Source: Defluviicoccus sp.
Lineage (GTDB): Bacteria > Pseudomonadota > Alphaproteobacteria > Rhodospirillales > Defluviicoccaceae
Reading direction: 5' to 3'
Length of the DNA: 64,000 nt
Assembly: GCA_029624735.1 (NCBI GenBank)
Contig: JARSSM010000001.1
Span: 1-64,000 of the forward strand
Part shown: positions 17,532 through 27,348 of the stretch, in pieces
Position numbering within the stretch: the stretch's first letter is position 1
Layout: the number at the start of each line of letters is the position of its first letter
Made by a program: the position numbers and the translations under genes
Notes under the pieces: generated by a model
The model's input: the letters and a program-made list of their open reading frames with translations, nothing else
Database searches by the model: none
Told to the model about the DNA's origin: nothing

Positions 17532-18317
17532 ATGCTTGATAAGAAACTGTTGCTTGCCGCCTCGCTCGGTCTTGCCACCGCGGCCTTTACCGCCGCGCCC
17601 GTGTTCGCCGAGGAACAAGAGGACGAGGATTTAATCCCCGGCGAGATCACCGGCAGCGTCGCGCTGACCTCCGACTATTCGTTCCGCGGCGTCTCGCAGA
17701 CCGACAAGGGGCCGGCGCTGCAGGGGAGCCTCGAGTACGCGATTGACACCGGCATTGCCGACACCACCGCCTACGTGGGCTTCTGGGGTTCGAATGTCGA
17801 CTTCAACGATGGTGACGAGGCGAACCTGGAAATCGACGTCCTGTTCGGCCTGCGCGGTTCGATCGGCGATACCGGCCTCGGCTGGAATCTGGGCGGCGCC
17901 TACTACTCTTACCCAGGCGCGAACAAAGCGAACGGCGAGCACCTCAACTACGACTACTGGGAAATCGTCACCGGCTTGACATACGAGGTAAACGACATCG
18001 TCGCCTTGAGCGGAAACTACTACTACGCGCCGGACTTCTTCGGGGCTACCGGCAAGGCGCACTACTTCAACGGTGGCGTGACCGTCACACCTCCGATCGA
18101 CATCAAGCCGTTCGGACTGTCATTCTACGGCAACGTCGGCCGCCAGCTGATCGAGGACGCGAAAGACTACACTGACTGGACGATCGGCGCCGCGCTTTCC
18201 TACAAGTTCCTCAAGTTCACACTTGCCTACGTTGATACCGATCTGACGCAGGCAGATCTCGGCGGCAATCGGCTTGCCAACGGCCGTGTCATCGCGACCT
18301 TGAGCGCAACCTTCTAA
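17532..18317 (+). CDS. TorF family putative porin
   Basis: A 261-residue outer-membrane protein with a clear signal peptide (MLDKKLLLAASLGLATAAF, cleaved near APVFAEE) followed by alternating beta-strands with the family opening SVALTSDYSFRGVSQT and a C-terminal Phe (LSATF). This is the TIGR02001/Gcw_chp type. The ATG at 17532 is preceded by AGAAGGGA. The 225 bases upstream hold no gene. A hairpin at 18336-18366 probably ends the transcript before gatC. The pore substrate is unknown. Confidence 0.85.
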   Translation: MLDKKLLLAASLGLATAAFTAAPVFAEEQEDEDLIPGEITGSVALTSDYSFRGVSQTDKGPALQGSLEYAIDTGIADTTAYVGFWGSNVDFNDGDEANLEIDVLFGLRGSIGDTGLGWNLGGAYYSYPGANKANGEHLNYDYWEIVTGLTYEVNDIVALSGNYYYAPDFFGATGKAHYFNGGVTVTPPIDIKPFGLSFYGNVGRQLIEDAKDYTDWTIGAALSYKFLKFTLAYVDTDLTQADLGGNRLANGRVIATLSATF

Positions 18318-18335
18318 GGGGTTCGAGAGCGAACA

Positions 18336-18366
18336 TGCCGGTTGCCGGAGGCGACGGCAGCCGGCA
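18336..18366 (+). terminator. Stem-loop downstream of the TorF gene
   Basis: TGCCGGTTGCCG and CGGCAGCCGGCA pair over 12 positions with one wobble around a 7-base loop. There is only a short T-run after it, so termination may be weak. Confidence 0.5.
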
Positions 18367-18474
18367 CGCCTTTCGGGTGCCGCCCCTGGGGGTTGCCTTG
18401 ATCGACGGGCCCGCGGGTGCTAGCTTCCGGCCCTTCCAAACGTGGCGGTTGCAGCCGCCGGCAGAGGGCTTTCC

Positions 18475-18762
18475 GTGTCGCTCGATCCCGAAACTGTAAG
18501 GACCATCGCCGCGCTCGCCCGGCTGCGCGTCGCCGTGGACCAGCTTGAGCCCTTGGGCAAGGAGCTGTCCGCCATCATCGGTTTTGTCGAACAGCTGCAA
18601 GGCGTCGACACCGCCGACGTTGCGCCGATGACAAGTGTTATCGACCTGCTTCTGCCCGAGCGGAATGATGAGGTGACCGACGGCAACTGCCGCGATGGCG
18701 TGCTGGCGAACGCGCCGGAGCGGATCGACTGCTTCTATGCCGTGCCCAAGGTCGTCGAATGA
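18475..18762 (+). CDS. gatC: Asp-tRNA(Asn)/Glu-tRNA(Gln) amidotransferase subunit C
   Basis: A 95-residue subunit that stabilises GatA-GatB in the tRNA-dependent synthesis of Gln- or Asn-tRNA. The family pattern IAALARLRV near the N-terminus and the C-terminal [17 protein letters not shown] are clear. The GTG start at 18475 follows AGAGGG. The stop overlaps the gatA start by four bases (ATGA). gatB is not in the window. Confidence 0.92.
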   Translation: MSLDPETVRTIAALARLRVAVDQLEPLGKELSAIIGFVEQLQGVDTADVAPMTSVIDLLLPERNDEVTDGNCRDGVLANAPERIDCFYAVPKVVE

Positions 18763-20228
18763 GCACGAGCCTGACATCGATGACGCTCGCCGAGGCAAGC
18801 CAGCAGCTGCAGGCGCGCGCGCTCAGTGCTGTCGAGCTGACCCGTGCCCATCTCGACGCGATGGCGAGCCGCCGGTCACTGAACGCCTTCATCACCGAGA
18901 CGCCGGAACTCGCGCTCGAGCGCGCGGCCGAAGCGGATGCCAGGCGTGCGCAGGGCGCCGCGCTGGGGCCGCTCGACGGCATTCCGATCGCGATCAAGGA
19001 CCTGTTCTGCACCGAAGGCGTCTTGACCACCGCCGCCTCGCACATCCTTGACGGCTTCCGGCCGCCCTATGAATCGACGGTGACGGCGAAGCTCAAGGCC
19101 CAAGGCGCGGTAATGCTGGGCAAGACCAATCTGGACGAGTTCGCGATGGGCTCGTCGAATATCACCAGCTACTACGGTCCGGTCAAGAATCCCTGGGGCC
19201 CCGTCGACGGCAAGGATCTCGTCCCCGGTGGCTCGTCCGGTGGCTCAGCGGCGGCAGTCGCGGCCGGGCTTTGCCTCGCCGCCACCGGGACCGACACCGG
19301 CGGCTCGATCCGCCAGCCGGCCTCGTTCTGCGGCATTGTGGGCATCAAGCCGACCTACGGTCGCTGCTCGCGCTGGGGTATCGTCGCGTTCGCTTCCAGC
19401 CTCGACCAGGCGGGTGCGATGGCGCGCACCGTGCGCGATGCGGCGATGCTGCTGCAGGGCATGGTCGGCCACGATCCCCGCGATTCGACCTCGGCGCCGG
19501 TGCCGGTGCCGGATTTCACGGCCGCCCTCGGCCAGGATATTCGCGGGCTCAAGATCGGCATTCCGCGGGAGTATCGGATCGAGGGGATGGCGGCGGAGAT
19601 CGATGCGCTGTGGCGGCAGGGGTGCGCCTGGCTGGAAGATGCCGGGGCGACGACAGTCGAGATCTCCTTGCCGCATACCCGCCATGCGCTGCCCACCTAC
19701 TATATCATCGCGCCGGCAGAGGCGTCGTCCAACCTCGCCCGCTACGATGGAGTCCGCTTCGGTTTGCGCGTTCCCGGCGCGAGCCTGGACGAGATGTACC
19801 AGAACACCCGCGGCGAAGGCTTCGGCGCCGAGGTCCGCCGGCGGATCCTGATCGGCACCTACGTGCTGTCAGCCGGCTACTACGATGCCTATTACTTGAA
19901 GGCGCAGAAGGTCCGAACGCTGATCGCCAACGACTTTCGGGACGCGTTCCGCAGCGTCGACGTCATCCTGACACCGACGGCGCCCTCGGATGCGTTTGCC
20001 ATCGGCGAGCGGCTCGATGATCCGATCATGATGTACTTGAACGACGTCTTCACGGTGCCGACCAGCCTCGCCGGCCTGCCAGGCATCAGCGTGCCCGGAG
20101 GCCTGAGCAAGCGCGGCTTGCCGCTGGGCTTGCAGGTGATCGGCCGGCCGTTCGACGAGGAAGCCGTGTTGCGCATCGCGGCCGTGATCGAGCGCTGCGC
20201 CGGCTTCTCCGGTCAGCCGCGAGGTTGA
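18759..20228 (+). CDS. gatA: Glutamyl-tRNA(Gln) amidotransferase subunit A
   Basis: A 489-residue amidase that releases ammonia from glutamine for transamidation of misacylated tRNA in the cytoplasm. The Ser-Ser-Lys triad context is visible: [10 protein letters not shown] holds the Lys, [14 protein letters not shown] the first Ser, and [16 protein letters not shown] the nucleophile. Length is typical. It is translationally coupled to gatC. gatB, expected next, is missing here; the next gene is rpmJ with its own promoter. Confidence 0.95.
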   Translation: MSTSLTSMTLAEASQQLQARALSAVELTRAHLDAMASRRSLNAFITETPELALERAAEADARRAQGAALGPLDGIPIAIKDLFCTEGVLTTAASHILDGFRPPYESTVTAKLKAQGAVMLGKTNLDEFAMGSSNITSYYGPVKNPWGPVDGKDLVPGGSSGGSAAAVAAGLCLAATGTDTGGSIRQPASFCGIVGIKPTYGRCSRWGIVAFASSLDQAGAMARTVRDAAMLLQGMVGHDPRDSTSAPVPVPDFTAALGQDIRGLKIGIPREYRIEGMAAEIDALWRQGCAWLEDAGATTVEISLPHTRHALPTYYIIAPAEASSNLARYDGVRFGLRVPGASLDEMYQNTRGEGFGAEVRRRILIGTYVLSAGYYDAYYLKAQKVRTLIANDFRDAFRSVDVILTPTAPSDAFAIGERLDDPIMMYLNDVFTVPTSLAGLPGISVPGGLSKRGLPLGLQVIGRPFDEEAVLRIAAVIERCAGFSGQPRG

Positions 20229-20238
20229 CTGCCAAGGG

Positions 20239-20267
20239 TTGACAGCCGCGGGCGGCGCCCTTAGCTT
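20239..20267 (+). promoter_or_regulatory. Sigma-70 promoter of rpmJ
   Basis: A perfect TTGACA, 17 bases, then TAGCTT, just after the gatA stop. The rpmJ GTG lies about 60 bases further on. This is one of the best promoter matches in the window. Confidence 0.6.
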
Positions 20268-20327
20268 CCGCGCTCGCTTGAATGGCCGGCAGCGCCTGCG
20301 CCGGATCTCATTTGTGTTAGGTGCGCC

Positions 20328-20453
20328 GTGAAGATCAAGAACTCGCTGAAAACCGCCCGAAGCCGGGAGCGCAACTGCATCATCATCCGGCGCAAGGGGC
20401 GGCTCTACGTCATCAACAAGCGCCATCCCCGCTACAAGGTCCGCCAGGGCTGA
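20328..20453 (+). CDS. rpmJ: Ribosomal protein L36, zinc-free (C-minus) form
   Basis: A 41-residue frame, [19 protein letters not shown] onward to YKVRQG, matches the alphaproteobacterial L36 pattern: [15 protein letters not shown] and RYKxRQG. It has one Cys and lacks the CxxC...CxxxxH zinc ribbon of C-plus L36. The start is GTG. It lies 99 bases after gatA and is downstream of a strong promoter. Confidence 0.9.
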   Translation: MKIKNSLKTARSRERNCIIIRRKGRLYVINKRHPRYKVRQG

Positions 20454-20472
20454 TCCTGCCCGCGCCCGTCCG

Positions 20473-20493
20473 GCCGCCGTTTCTCGCGGCGGC
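20473..20493 (+). terminator. Hairpin after rpmJ
   Basis: GCCGCCG and CGGCGGC pair perfectly around a 7-base loop, 19 bases after the rpmJ stop. There is no T-tract. Confidence 0.4.
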
Positions 20494-20722
20494 AGGGGGG
20501 GCTTGAACAGCGCCGCCGTCGGTCGGGCCTGTTGCTGCCCGGCAACACACAGCCCATGTCTGCTGCAGTGCAGCGATCTGGGGCTGGCGGACGCCATTCT
20601 TTCACACCACGTTCATTATCGTGCGCTACAGTAGCGCCATTGTCCGGCCGATGAACGGCGCAGGATCGTTGTTGGGAGGATCCGTTTCAGATCTGATCGT
20701 CCTTGCCCAGTGAGGTTGGAAC

Positions 20723-20944
20723 ATGAACGGATTCGACACATCTCTTACAACCGAGACAGTCGGTACGACTGAGGCGGCGACATTGCAGCTGAGGGACGCG
20801 ACAGCACGCGAAATTGCTGCAGGAGTTGCCCGCGGCAAGCGGATGCGGGCGGAAGCCTTGGCACGGTTCGGCCACAAGGTCGGCTTGACCATCTCTAGCC
20901 TGTGGCGCCGGCCCGGCCGTCTGTTGCCAGCGGCTGCGCAGTAA
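20723..20944 (+). CDS. Small basic hypothetical protein
   Basis: A 73-residue frame with GAGG about 8 bases before its ATG. The N-terminal 25 residues are Thr-rich and acidic; residues 26-60 (REIAAGVARGKRMRAEALARF) form a basic amphipathic helix followed by a Trp-containing tail. This layout recalls the short regulatory proteins (DUF1127-like, RSP_7527-like) common in alphaproteobacteria, but I cannot assign a family. It stands alone between rpmJ and paaK, with 269 bases upstream that hold nothing else I recognise. Confidence 0.5.
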   Translation: MNGFDTSLTTETVGTTEAATLQLRDATAREIAAGVARGKRMRAEALARFGHKVGLTISSLWRRPGRLLPAAAQ

Positions 20945-21023
20945 CAGCGCCGTAAGCTCACTTGCGATTGGCGGCATCGGCAAGCGCACTTGCCATGCCG
21001 CCCACGGGTTGTAAGCGGCGAGA

Positions 21024-22340
<1,317 letters not shown>

Positions 22341-22431
22341 CGGCGTCAACTCCCCTCGTTTCTTGGTTGGCTCGTCCGCGACGCCGTTTACACGATTGGA
22401 GTACGGCCGCAAGGGCGGATCTGCATCGCGA

Positions 22432-22911
22432 TCAGGATTCAACGGCAGGTTCGGCCCCACCGGGCTGCGGCTGGGGCGGCGCAAGGGCGGCTTGAACCCG
22501 GTACGAGCTGCCGCGGAACAGCGCCACCGTGCGTCCGTCGGCGGTCGCGACCGTCACGTCATAGAGGCCGATCCGCTTCTGCTGCGCCACTTGGCGTGCG
22601 GTCGCGATCAGCTCCTCCCCGAGCCGCGCGGGCGACAGAAACTGGACGCTGCCAGCGGTCGCGAGCGCAGAGTCATTTTGCGAATTGCAGGCATAGGCGA
22701 AGGCGGAATCCGCGAGCGAGAAGATGACGCCGCCGTGGCAGACATCATGCGCATTCAGCATCTCCGCGCTTACGGTGAGCGCAAGGGTGACTGCATAGGG
22801 TTTGACCGACACGACGCGTACACCCAGCCCGCGCCCGACCCGATCGTGAAGTGCCATCCAGCCGATGACGTGTTCGGCAAGCGCTTGCTCGGTCTCGGTT
22901 TCGTTCTTCAC
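22432..22911 (-). CDS. paaI: PaaI-like hotdog thioesterase
   Basis: About 159 residues. The segment [20 protein letters not shown] holds the PaaI signature HGG...FSLAD with the catalytic Asp. In phenylacetate catabolism PaaI removes stalled CoA esters and recovers CoA. The GTG start at 22911 gives family length plus about 15 residues; it lacks a good ribosome site and an internal start is possible. It lies 91 bases upstream of paaK in the same orientation, so they are probably one transcript, divergent from hisG. Confidence 0.85.
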   Translation of the reverse strand: MKNETETEQALAEHVIGWMALHDRVGRGLGVRVVSVKPYAVTLALTVSAEMLNAHDVCHGGVIFSLADSAFAYACNSQNDSALATAGSVQFLSPARLGEELIATARQVAQQKRIGLYDVTVATADGRTVALFRGSSYRVQAALAPPQPQPGGAEPAVES

Positions 22912-23082
22912 GGCTGGCGCATCCTTCGCGCTGGCGGTTACGGCGGTGCGCGGGTGCGGTGCGGGGACGCAGGCTGCCACGCTGGGCGCAGGCGATGCTT
23001 GAACCGCCTTAGCCTGTGGCGCGCGCTGCGAAAAACCGCTAGGACTGCGCGAAAGGTAACAGTAGCGAGAATACGGGCGACG

Positions 23083-23748
23083 ATGGCTGGCGACAAGATG
23101 ATCATGGCGGTGCCGAAGGGGCGCATCCTTACCGAGGTAATGCCGCTCATCCACGCCGCTGGCATCGTGCCGGAGCCGGCCTTCGAGGACGAAGCGAGCC
23201 GGCAGCTGCGTTTTGCCACCAACCACCCCGAACTCGATCTCATCCGCGTGCGCAGCTTCGATGTCGTCACCTTCGTCGCCTTCGGCGCCGCGGCGATGGG
23301 GATCGCCGGCAACGACGTGCTGATGGAATTTGACACCCGCGAGATCTACGCGCCACTCGACCTCGGCGTCGGCCGCTGCCGGATGGCGGTCGCGGAACCG
23401 GAGGAACTGGTCGCGGACGATGATCCACGCGCCTGGAGCCACATCCGCATCGCGACCAAGTACCCGAACGTCACCCAGCGCCATTTCGCCGGCCGCGGCG
23501 TGCAGGCGGAGTGCGTGCGCTTGAATGGCGCCATCGAACTGGCGCCCAAGCTGGGGCTTTGCCAGCGCATTGTCGACCTCGTCTCGTCGGGCGCGACGCT
23601 GAAAGCCAATGGCCTCGTCGAGGTCGAGACAATTGCCGAAATCACGTCCCGGCTGGCGGTCAATCGCACCGCCTGGAAAACGCGGCCGCAAGCGATCGGC
23701 CGCTGGATCGAACGCTTGCGGGCGACCCTCGATGCCGCAGCCGCTTGA
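23083..23748 (+). CDS. hisG: ATP phosphoribosyltransferase, short form
   Basis: A 221-residue enzyme for the first step of histidine synthesis (ATP + PRPP to phosphoribosyl-ATP). MAVPKGRIL, the GIAGNDVL loop and [10 protein letters not shown] near the PRPP site are conserved. It lacks the C-terminal regulatory domain of long HisG, so it belongs to the short form that needs HisZ. hisZ is not in the window. The ATG at 23083 fits; the upstream open frame is not HisG-like. It overlaps hisD by 17 bases. Confidence 0.93.
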   Translation: MAGDKMIMAVPKGRILTEVMPLIHAAGIVPEPAFEDEASRQLRFATNHPELDLIRVRSFDVVTFVAFGAAAMGIAGNDVLMEFDTREIYAPLDLGVGRCRMAVAEPEELVADDDPRAWSHIRIATKYPNVTQRHFAGRGVQAECVRLNGAIELAPKLGLCQRIVDLVSSGATLKANGLVEVETIAEITSRLAVNRTAWKTRPQAIGRWIERLRATLDAAAA

Positions 23749-25033
23749 GATCAGCGATCCCGGCTTCGAGGCCGACTTCACCCTGGTCCTGCAGGCGAAG
23801 CGCGAAGCCGCGGCCGATGTCGATCAGGCGGTGGCGGCAATCATCGCCGATGTCGAGACCCGCGGCGATCGTGCCGTCATCGACTGGACCGCGCGCTTCG
23901 ACCGCCAGCACTTGGGCGTCGCCACCCTGCGCGTTGCACCTGCGGAAATCGCGCGCGCGCGCGGCCTGTGCGAAGCGAAAGCGCTGGACGCACTCGAACT
24001 GGCCGCCCGCCGCATCACCGACTTCCATCAGCGCCAGCGGCCAGCCGACTTGAGCTATGCCGATGAGCATGGCGTCACACTGGGCTATCGCTGGACGGCT
24101 CTTGCGGCGGTCGGCCTTTACGTGCCGGGGGGCAGCGCCGCCTATCCGTCATCGGTGCTGATGAACGCGCTGCCGGCCAAGGTCGCGGGCGTGCCGCGCA
24201 TCGTCATGGCGGTTCCGACACCGGAGGGCCGCACCAATCCGCTGGTGCTGGCGGCGGCCGAACTCGCCGGTGTCTCGGAGGTCTATCGCATCGGCGGTGC
24301 GCAGGCGATCGCAGCACTTGCCTGCGGCACGGCAACGATCGCACCGGTGGACAAGATCGTCGGCCCCGGCAATGCGTACGTCGCGGCCGCCAAGCGGCGC
24401 GTCTTCGGCCGCGTCGGCATTGACATGATCGCCGGCCCCTCGGAGGTGCTGATCGTCGCCGATCGCACGAGCGATCCCGACTGGATCGCGGTTGACCTCC
24501 TTGCCCAGGCCGAGCACGACGAAGCGGCACAGTCGATCCTGATCACCGACGATCGCGCCTTTGCCGATACGGTCGCAGCGAAAGTCGCCCGGCACCTGGC
24601 GACGCTGCCGCGGCGGGAGATCGCGCGCAAGAGTTGGGAGCGACAGGGCTGCATCATCGTCGTCGAGACCCTCGATCAGGCGGTGCCGCTGATCGACCGG
24701 GTGGCGCCCGAACATCTGCAGCTGGCGATCGGGAATGCCGCCGCCTTCGCCGCGCGCGTCCGCAATGCCGGCGCCATCTTTCTCGGCTCCCTGACACCGG
24801 AAGCCCTGGGCGATTACGTCGCCGGGCCGAACCACGTCCTGCCCACCAGCCGCAGCGCGCGGTTCTCCTCCGGGCTTGGCGTGCTTGATTTTCTCAAGCG
24901 GACGACGGTGGTCGGCTGCGGCGCGGCGGGCCTCAGCGCGCTCGGCCCTGCCGCGATCGCGCTCGCCGAGGCCGAGGGCCTGGACGCACACGCACGCTCG
25001 GTCGCCGTCCGCCTCAACCGCGCGCGGACTTGA
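23732..25033 (+). CDS. hisD: Histidinol dehydrogenase
   Basis: A 433-residue zinc enzyme that catalyses the last two oxidations from L-histidinol to histidine. [10 protein letters not shown] (Gln and His zinc ligands), RVAPEHLQL (catalytic Glu-His) and GPNHVLPT are all present. It overlaps hisG by 17 bases and is followed after 10 bases by the UPF0262 gene, a block common in alphaproteobacteria. Confidence 0.95.
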   Translation: MPQPLEISDPGFEADFTLVLQAKREAAADVDQAVAAIIADVETRGDRAVIDWTARFDRQHLGVATLRVAPAEIARARGLCEAKALDALELAARRITDFHQRQRPADLSYADEHGVTLGYRWTALAAVGLYVPGGSAAYPSSVLMNALPAKVAGVPRIVMAVPTPEGRTNPLVLAAAELAGVSEVYRIGGAQAIAALACGTATIAPVDKIVGPGNAYVAAAKRRVFGRVGIDMIAGPSEVLIVADRTSDPDWIAVDLLAQAEHDEAAQSILITDDRAFADTVAAKVARHLATLPRREIARKSWERQGCIIVVETLDQAVPLIDRVAPEHLQLAIGNAAAFAARVRNAGAIFLGSLTPEALGDYVAGPNHVLPTSRSARFSSGLGVLDFLKRTTVVGCGAAGLSALGPAAIALAEAEGLDAHARSVAVRLNRART

Positions 25034-25043
25034 GGCTTGGGCC

Positions 25044-25532
25044 GTGGCGGCGCCGCAGATCGCCCCCTGCCCGCGCATCGCCAATGTGGTTCTGGAGGAT
25101 CTGCGCCGCATCCGCTTGAGCCCGCAGATCGAGCACGAGCGCCGTTCGGCCCTCTATGATCTTTTGGAGAACAACCACTTCCGCCTGATCAACGGCGCGC
25201 CTGGCCCCTATACCGTCCATCTCGGCCTCGACGGCAGCAAGCTTGTGTTCCGCGTCACCAGCGACAGCGGCGCCGAATGCGGGCGGTTTACCGTGGCGCT
25301 GATTGAGATCAAACGCCTGATCAAGGACTACTTCCTCCTTTGCGACAGCTACTTCAAGGCGATCAAGACCATGACGCCAAGCCGCATTGAGGCGATCGAC
25401 ATGGGCCGGCGCGGCCTGCACAACGAAGGCGCTGAGCTTCTGCGCGAGCGCTTGCGCCGGCATGTCGAGATGGACATTGATACCGCCCGAAGGCTGTTCA
25501 CCCTCGTCTGCGTCCTGCACATCCGAGCCTGA
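25044..25532 (+). CDS. UPF0262 family protein
   Basis: A 162-residue conserved protein found next to hisD in many alphaproteobacteria, function unknown. The block PYTVHLGLDGSKLVF and the C-terminal DTARRLFTLVCVLHIR are recognisable. The GTG start at 25044 has GAGG eight bases upstream. It is cotranscribed with hisD by position and is followed seven bases later by a phosphatase gene. Confidence 0.85.
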   Translation: MAAPQIAPCPRIANVVLEDLRRIRLSPQIEHERRSALYDLLENNHFRLINGAPGPYTVHLGLDGSKLVFRVTSDSGAECGRFTVALIEIKRLIKDYFLLCDSYFKAIKTMTPSRIEAIDMGRRGLHNEGAELLRERLRRHVEMDIDTARRLFTLVCVLHIRA

Positions 25533-25539
25533 GCATCCC

Positions 25540-25983
25540 TTGCTCCTTCGCCCGTCCGCCGTTCTGTTTGCCTGCACCGAGAACGCCATCCGTTCGCCGA
25601 TGGCGGAAGGCATCCTCAAGCACCTGGCCGGGCGCCGGATCTTTGTCGACTCGGCCGGCGTGCGCGCAGGCACGCTCGACTCCTTCGCGGTGCAGGCGAT
25701 GGACGAGATCGGCATCGACATCTCCCGCCACCTGCCGAAATCGTTCGACGATCTGGAGGACGAGTCGTTCGATGTGGTGATTTCGCTGTCGCCCGAAGCA
25801 CAGCACCGCGCGGTCGAACTGACCCGGGCGACGGCGTGCGAGGTGATTTTCTGGAACACGCTCGATCCCTCGATCATCGAGGGCAGCCGGGAGACCCGCC
25901 TCGACGCCTACCGAGACGTGCGCGACCGGCTGTTCGCCCGTATCCGCGCGCAGTTCGGCCCGGCGATGATGGCGGGGCTGTGA
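25540..25983 (+). CDS. Low-molecular-weight protein-tyrosine phosphatase family
   Basis: A 147-residue protein with the CX5RS loop (C12-TENAI-R18-S19) at the N-terminus and a D109-P110 general-acid motif near NTLDPS, as in LMW phosphatases and arsenate-reductase relatives. The start is uncertain: TTG at 25540 places the active-site Cys where the family expects it. It belongs to the hisGD-UPF0262 unit. The substrate is unknown. Confidence 0.85.
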   Translation: MLLRPSAVLFACTENAIRSPMAEGILKHLAGRRIFVDSAGVRAGTLDSFAVQAMDEIGIDISRHLPKSFDDLEDESFDVVISLSPEAQHRAVELTRATACEVIFWNTLDPSIIEGSRETRLDAYRDVRDRLFARIRAQFGPAMMAGL

Positions 25984-26058
25984 GCGGCTGTCATGCGGGT
26001 CAAATGGTACGCTCTGCCAGCCTCTAACCTCCTTTGGCAACAGCTCTTGCGAGGGAGC

Positions 26059-26075
26059 CCGGGCGCTCCGCCCGG
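26059..26075. terminator. Short GC hairpin between the phosphatase and EncFtn genes
   Basis: CCGGGCG and CGCCCGG pair perfectly around CTC between convergent gene ends. There is no T-tract, so it is only a possible bidirectional terminator. Confidence 0.4.
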
Positions 26076-26088
26076 CGGGAGAGCCTGC

Positions 26089-26394
26089 TCAATCGTGCTC
26101 GTGGCCGTGCTGGCCTGCGATCTTGCCCTCTTTGAACAGGTTGTCCTTCAGCTCGTGGGCAAAATGCGGTTCGTTGCGGCGGATCCATTCCAGCACCATC
26201 GCCGCATGCTCCATCTCCTCGCGCATATTGTGCAGGAGGATCTCCTTCAATGCCGCATCCTCGCAGTCATCAGCGCGCTGCCGGTACCAGTCGACCGCCT
26301 CCAACTCCTCGACCAGGGAGCTGATCGCCTGATGCAGCGCAATCGTTTCCTTGGCAAGCCGCTCGCGCGGCGCGTGCAGACCTTCACTCGACAT
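26089..26394 (-). CDS. Encapsulated-ferritin-like protein (EncFtn family), orphan
   Basis: A 101-residue two-helix protein. It aligns with Rhodospirillum rubrum EncFtn with a constant offset of two: E30, E32, W36, Y37, E60 and H63 here match E32, E34, W38, Y39, E62 and H65 of the ferroxidase and entry sites. The family forms annular decamers that oxidise Fe(II) inside encapsulin shells. This protein stops at GQHGHEHD and has no C-terminal shell-targeting peptide, and no encapsulin gene lies nearby. A strong AAGGAGAG site precedes the ATG. It could act free in the cytoplasm, or serve a shell encoded elsewhere. Confidence 0.85.
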   Translation of the reverse strand: MSSEGLHAPRERLAKETIALHQAISSLVEELEAVDWYRQRADDCEDAALKEILLHNMREEMEHAAMVLEWIRRNEPHFAHELKDNLFKEGKIAGQHGHEHD

Positions 26395-26603
26395 GATGGC
26401 TCTCCTTCGTTTGTCTCGGGCCGTTGGTTGAGGTGGAATCCGGCCGACCTCGGCGGGAGACCGTCTTCAGTCAGTCCGGGTGCAAGGCGCTTTCAAGCCG
26501 GTTCGATAGCCGGGTCCTCCGCGCTGGCTTGCGCGCATCGCGCCGCGGCCATTTACCCGCGCGCGGTCACAGGCTAGCCTCGGTCGACCGAAAGGACAAG
26601 GCG

Positions 26604-27215
26604 ATGTCAGCAATCACCTTCTGGTATGAGTTTGCGAGCACGTATTCGTATCCGGCGGCGTTTCGGGTCGAAGCGGCGGCGGCGACGGCAGGACTCACGG
26701 TAAATTGGCGGCCGTTCCTCCTCGGCCCGATCTTTACTGCGCTCGGATGGTCGACCTCGCCGTTCAACCTGCAACCGGCGAAGGGTCGTTACATGTGGCG
26801 GGACCTCGAGCGCACCTGTGCGCGCCTCGGATTGCCGTTCCGTCGGCCGGAGCCATTTCCGCAGAACAGCGTGCTGGCCGCGCGCGTCGCTTATGCGCTT
26901 CCCGACGACGGCGCCCGGGCGCATTTCAGCCGCTGCGTCTACCGGGCGGAGTTCGGGGCGGGGCTGACCATCAGCGAAACGAGCGTGATGGCGGATATCC
27001 TGACCGAGGCGGGGTTCGCCGCGGACGCGATCCTGACGCGGGCGGCGACCCCAGAGGTTCGGCAGGCACTGCGCCACGCAACCGAGGCGGCGCAGGAATT
27101 GGGGCTCTTCGGCGCGCCAATGCTGACGACTGCTGACGACGAATTGTTCTGGGGCAACGACCGAATAGACGAAGCCGTTGCCTGGGCCAGCGCTGCCGCA
27201 CGCGTCGACAAGTAA
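26604..27215 (+). CDS. 2-hydroxychromene-2-carboxylate isomerase-like, DsbA/GST kappa fold
   Basis: A 203-residue thioredoxin-fold protein. WYEFASTYSYPAAFRVE at the N-terminus, the ARVAYAL helix and the C-terminal LGLFGAPMLTTADDELFWG (the cis-Pro region) are typical of the HCCA isomerase group. It has Ser in place of the DsbA CxxC, as in glutathione-using relatives. The start at 26604 has AAAGGACAAGG upstream. It is divergent from the EncFtn gene. The substrate is uncertain; most such genes outside naphthalene operons have unknown roles. Confidence 0.8.
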   Translation: MSAITFWYEFASTYSYPAAFRVEAAAATAGLTVNWRPFLLGPIFTALGWSTSPFNLQPAKGRYMWRDLERTCARLGLPFRRPEPFPQNSVLAARVAYALPDDGARAHFSRCVYRAEFGAGLTISETSVMADILTEAGFAADAILTRAATPEVRQALRHATEAAQELGLFGAPMLTTADDELFWGNDRIDEAVAWASAAARVDK

Positions 27216-27348
27216 CAGGCGCGTTGCGGCCGCCTGCCGCCACATTCAGGCCATGATTGCAGGCATACTGAGCTCCAGTGCACAAAAATTGTTGGCGTTG
27301 CCGGAATAGGTACGACGCCACGAAAAGTCACAAGGGAGCTCACCGCCC

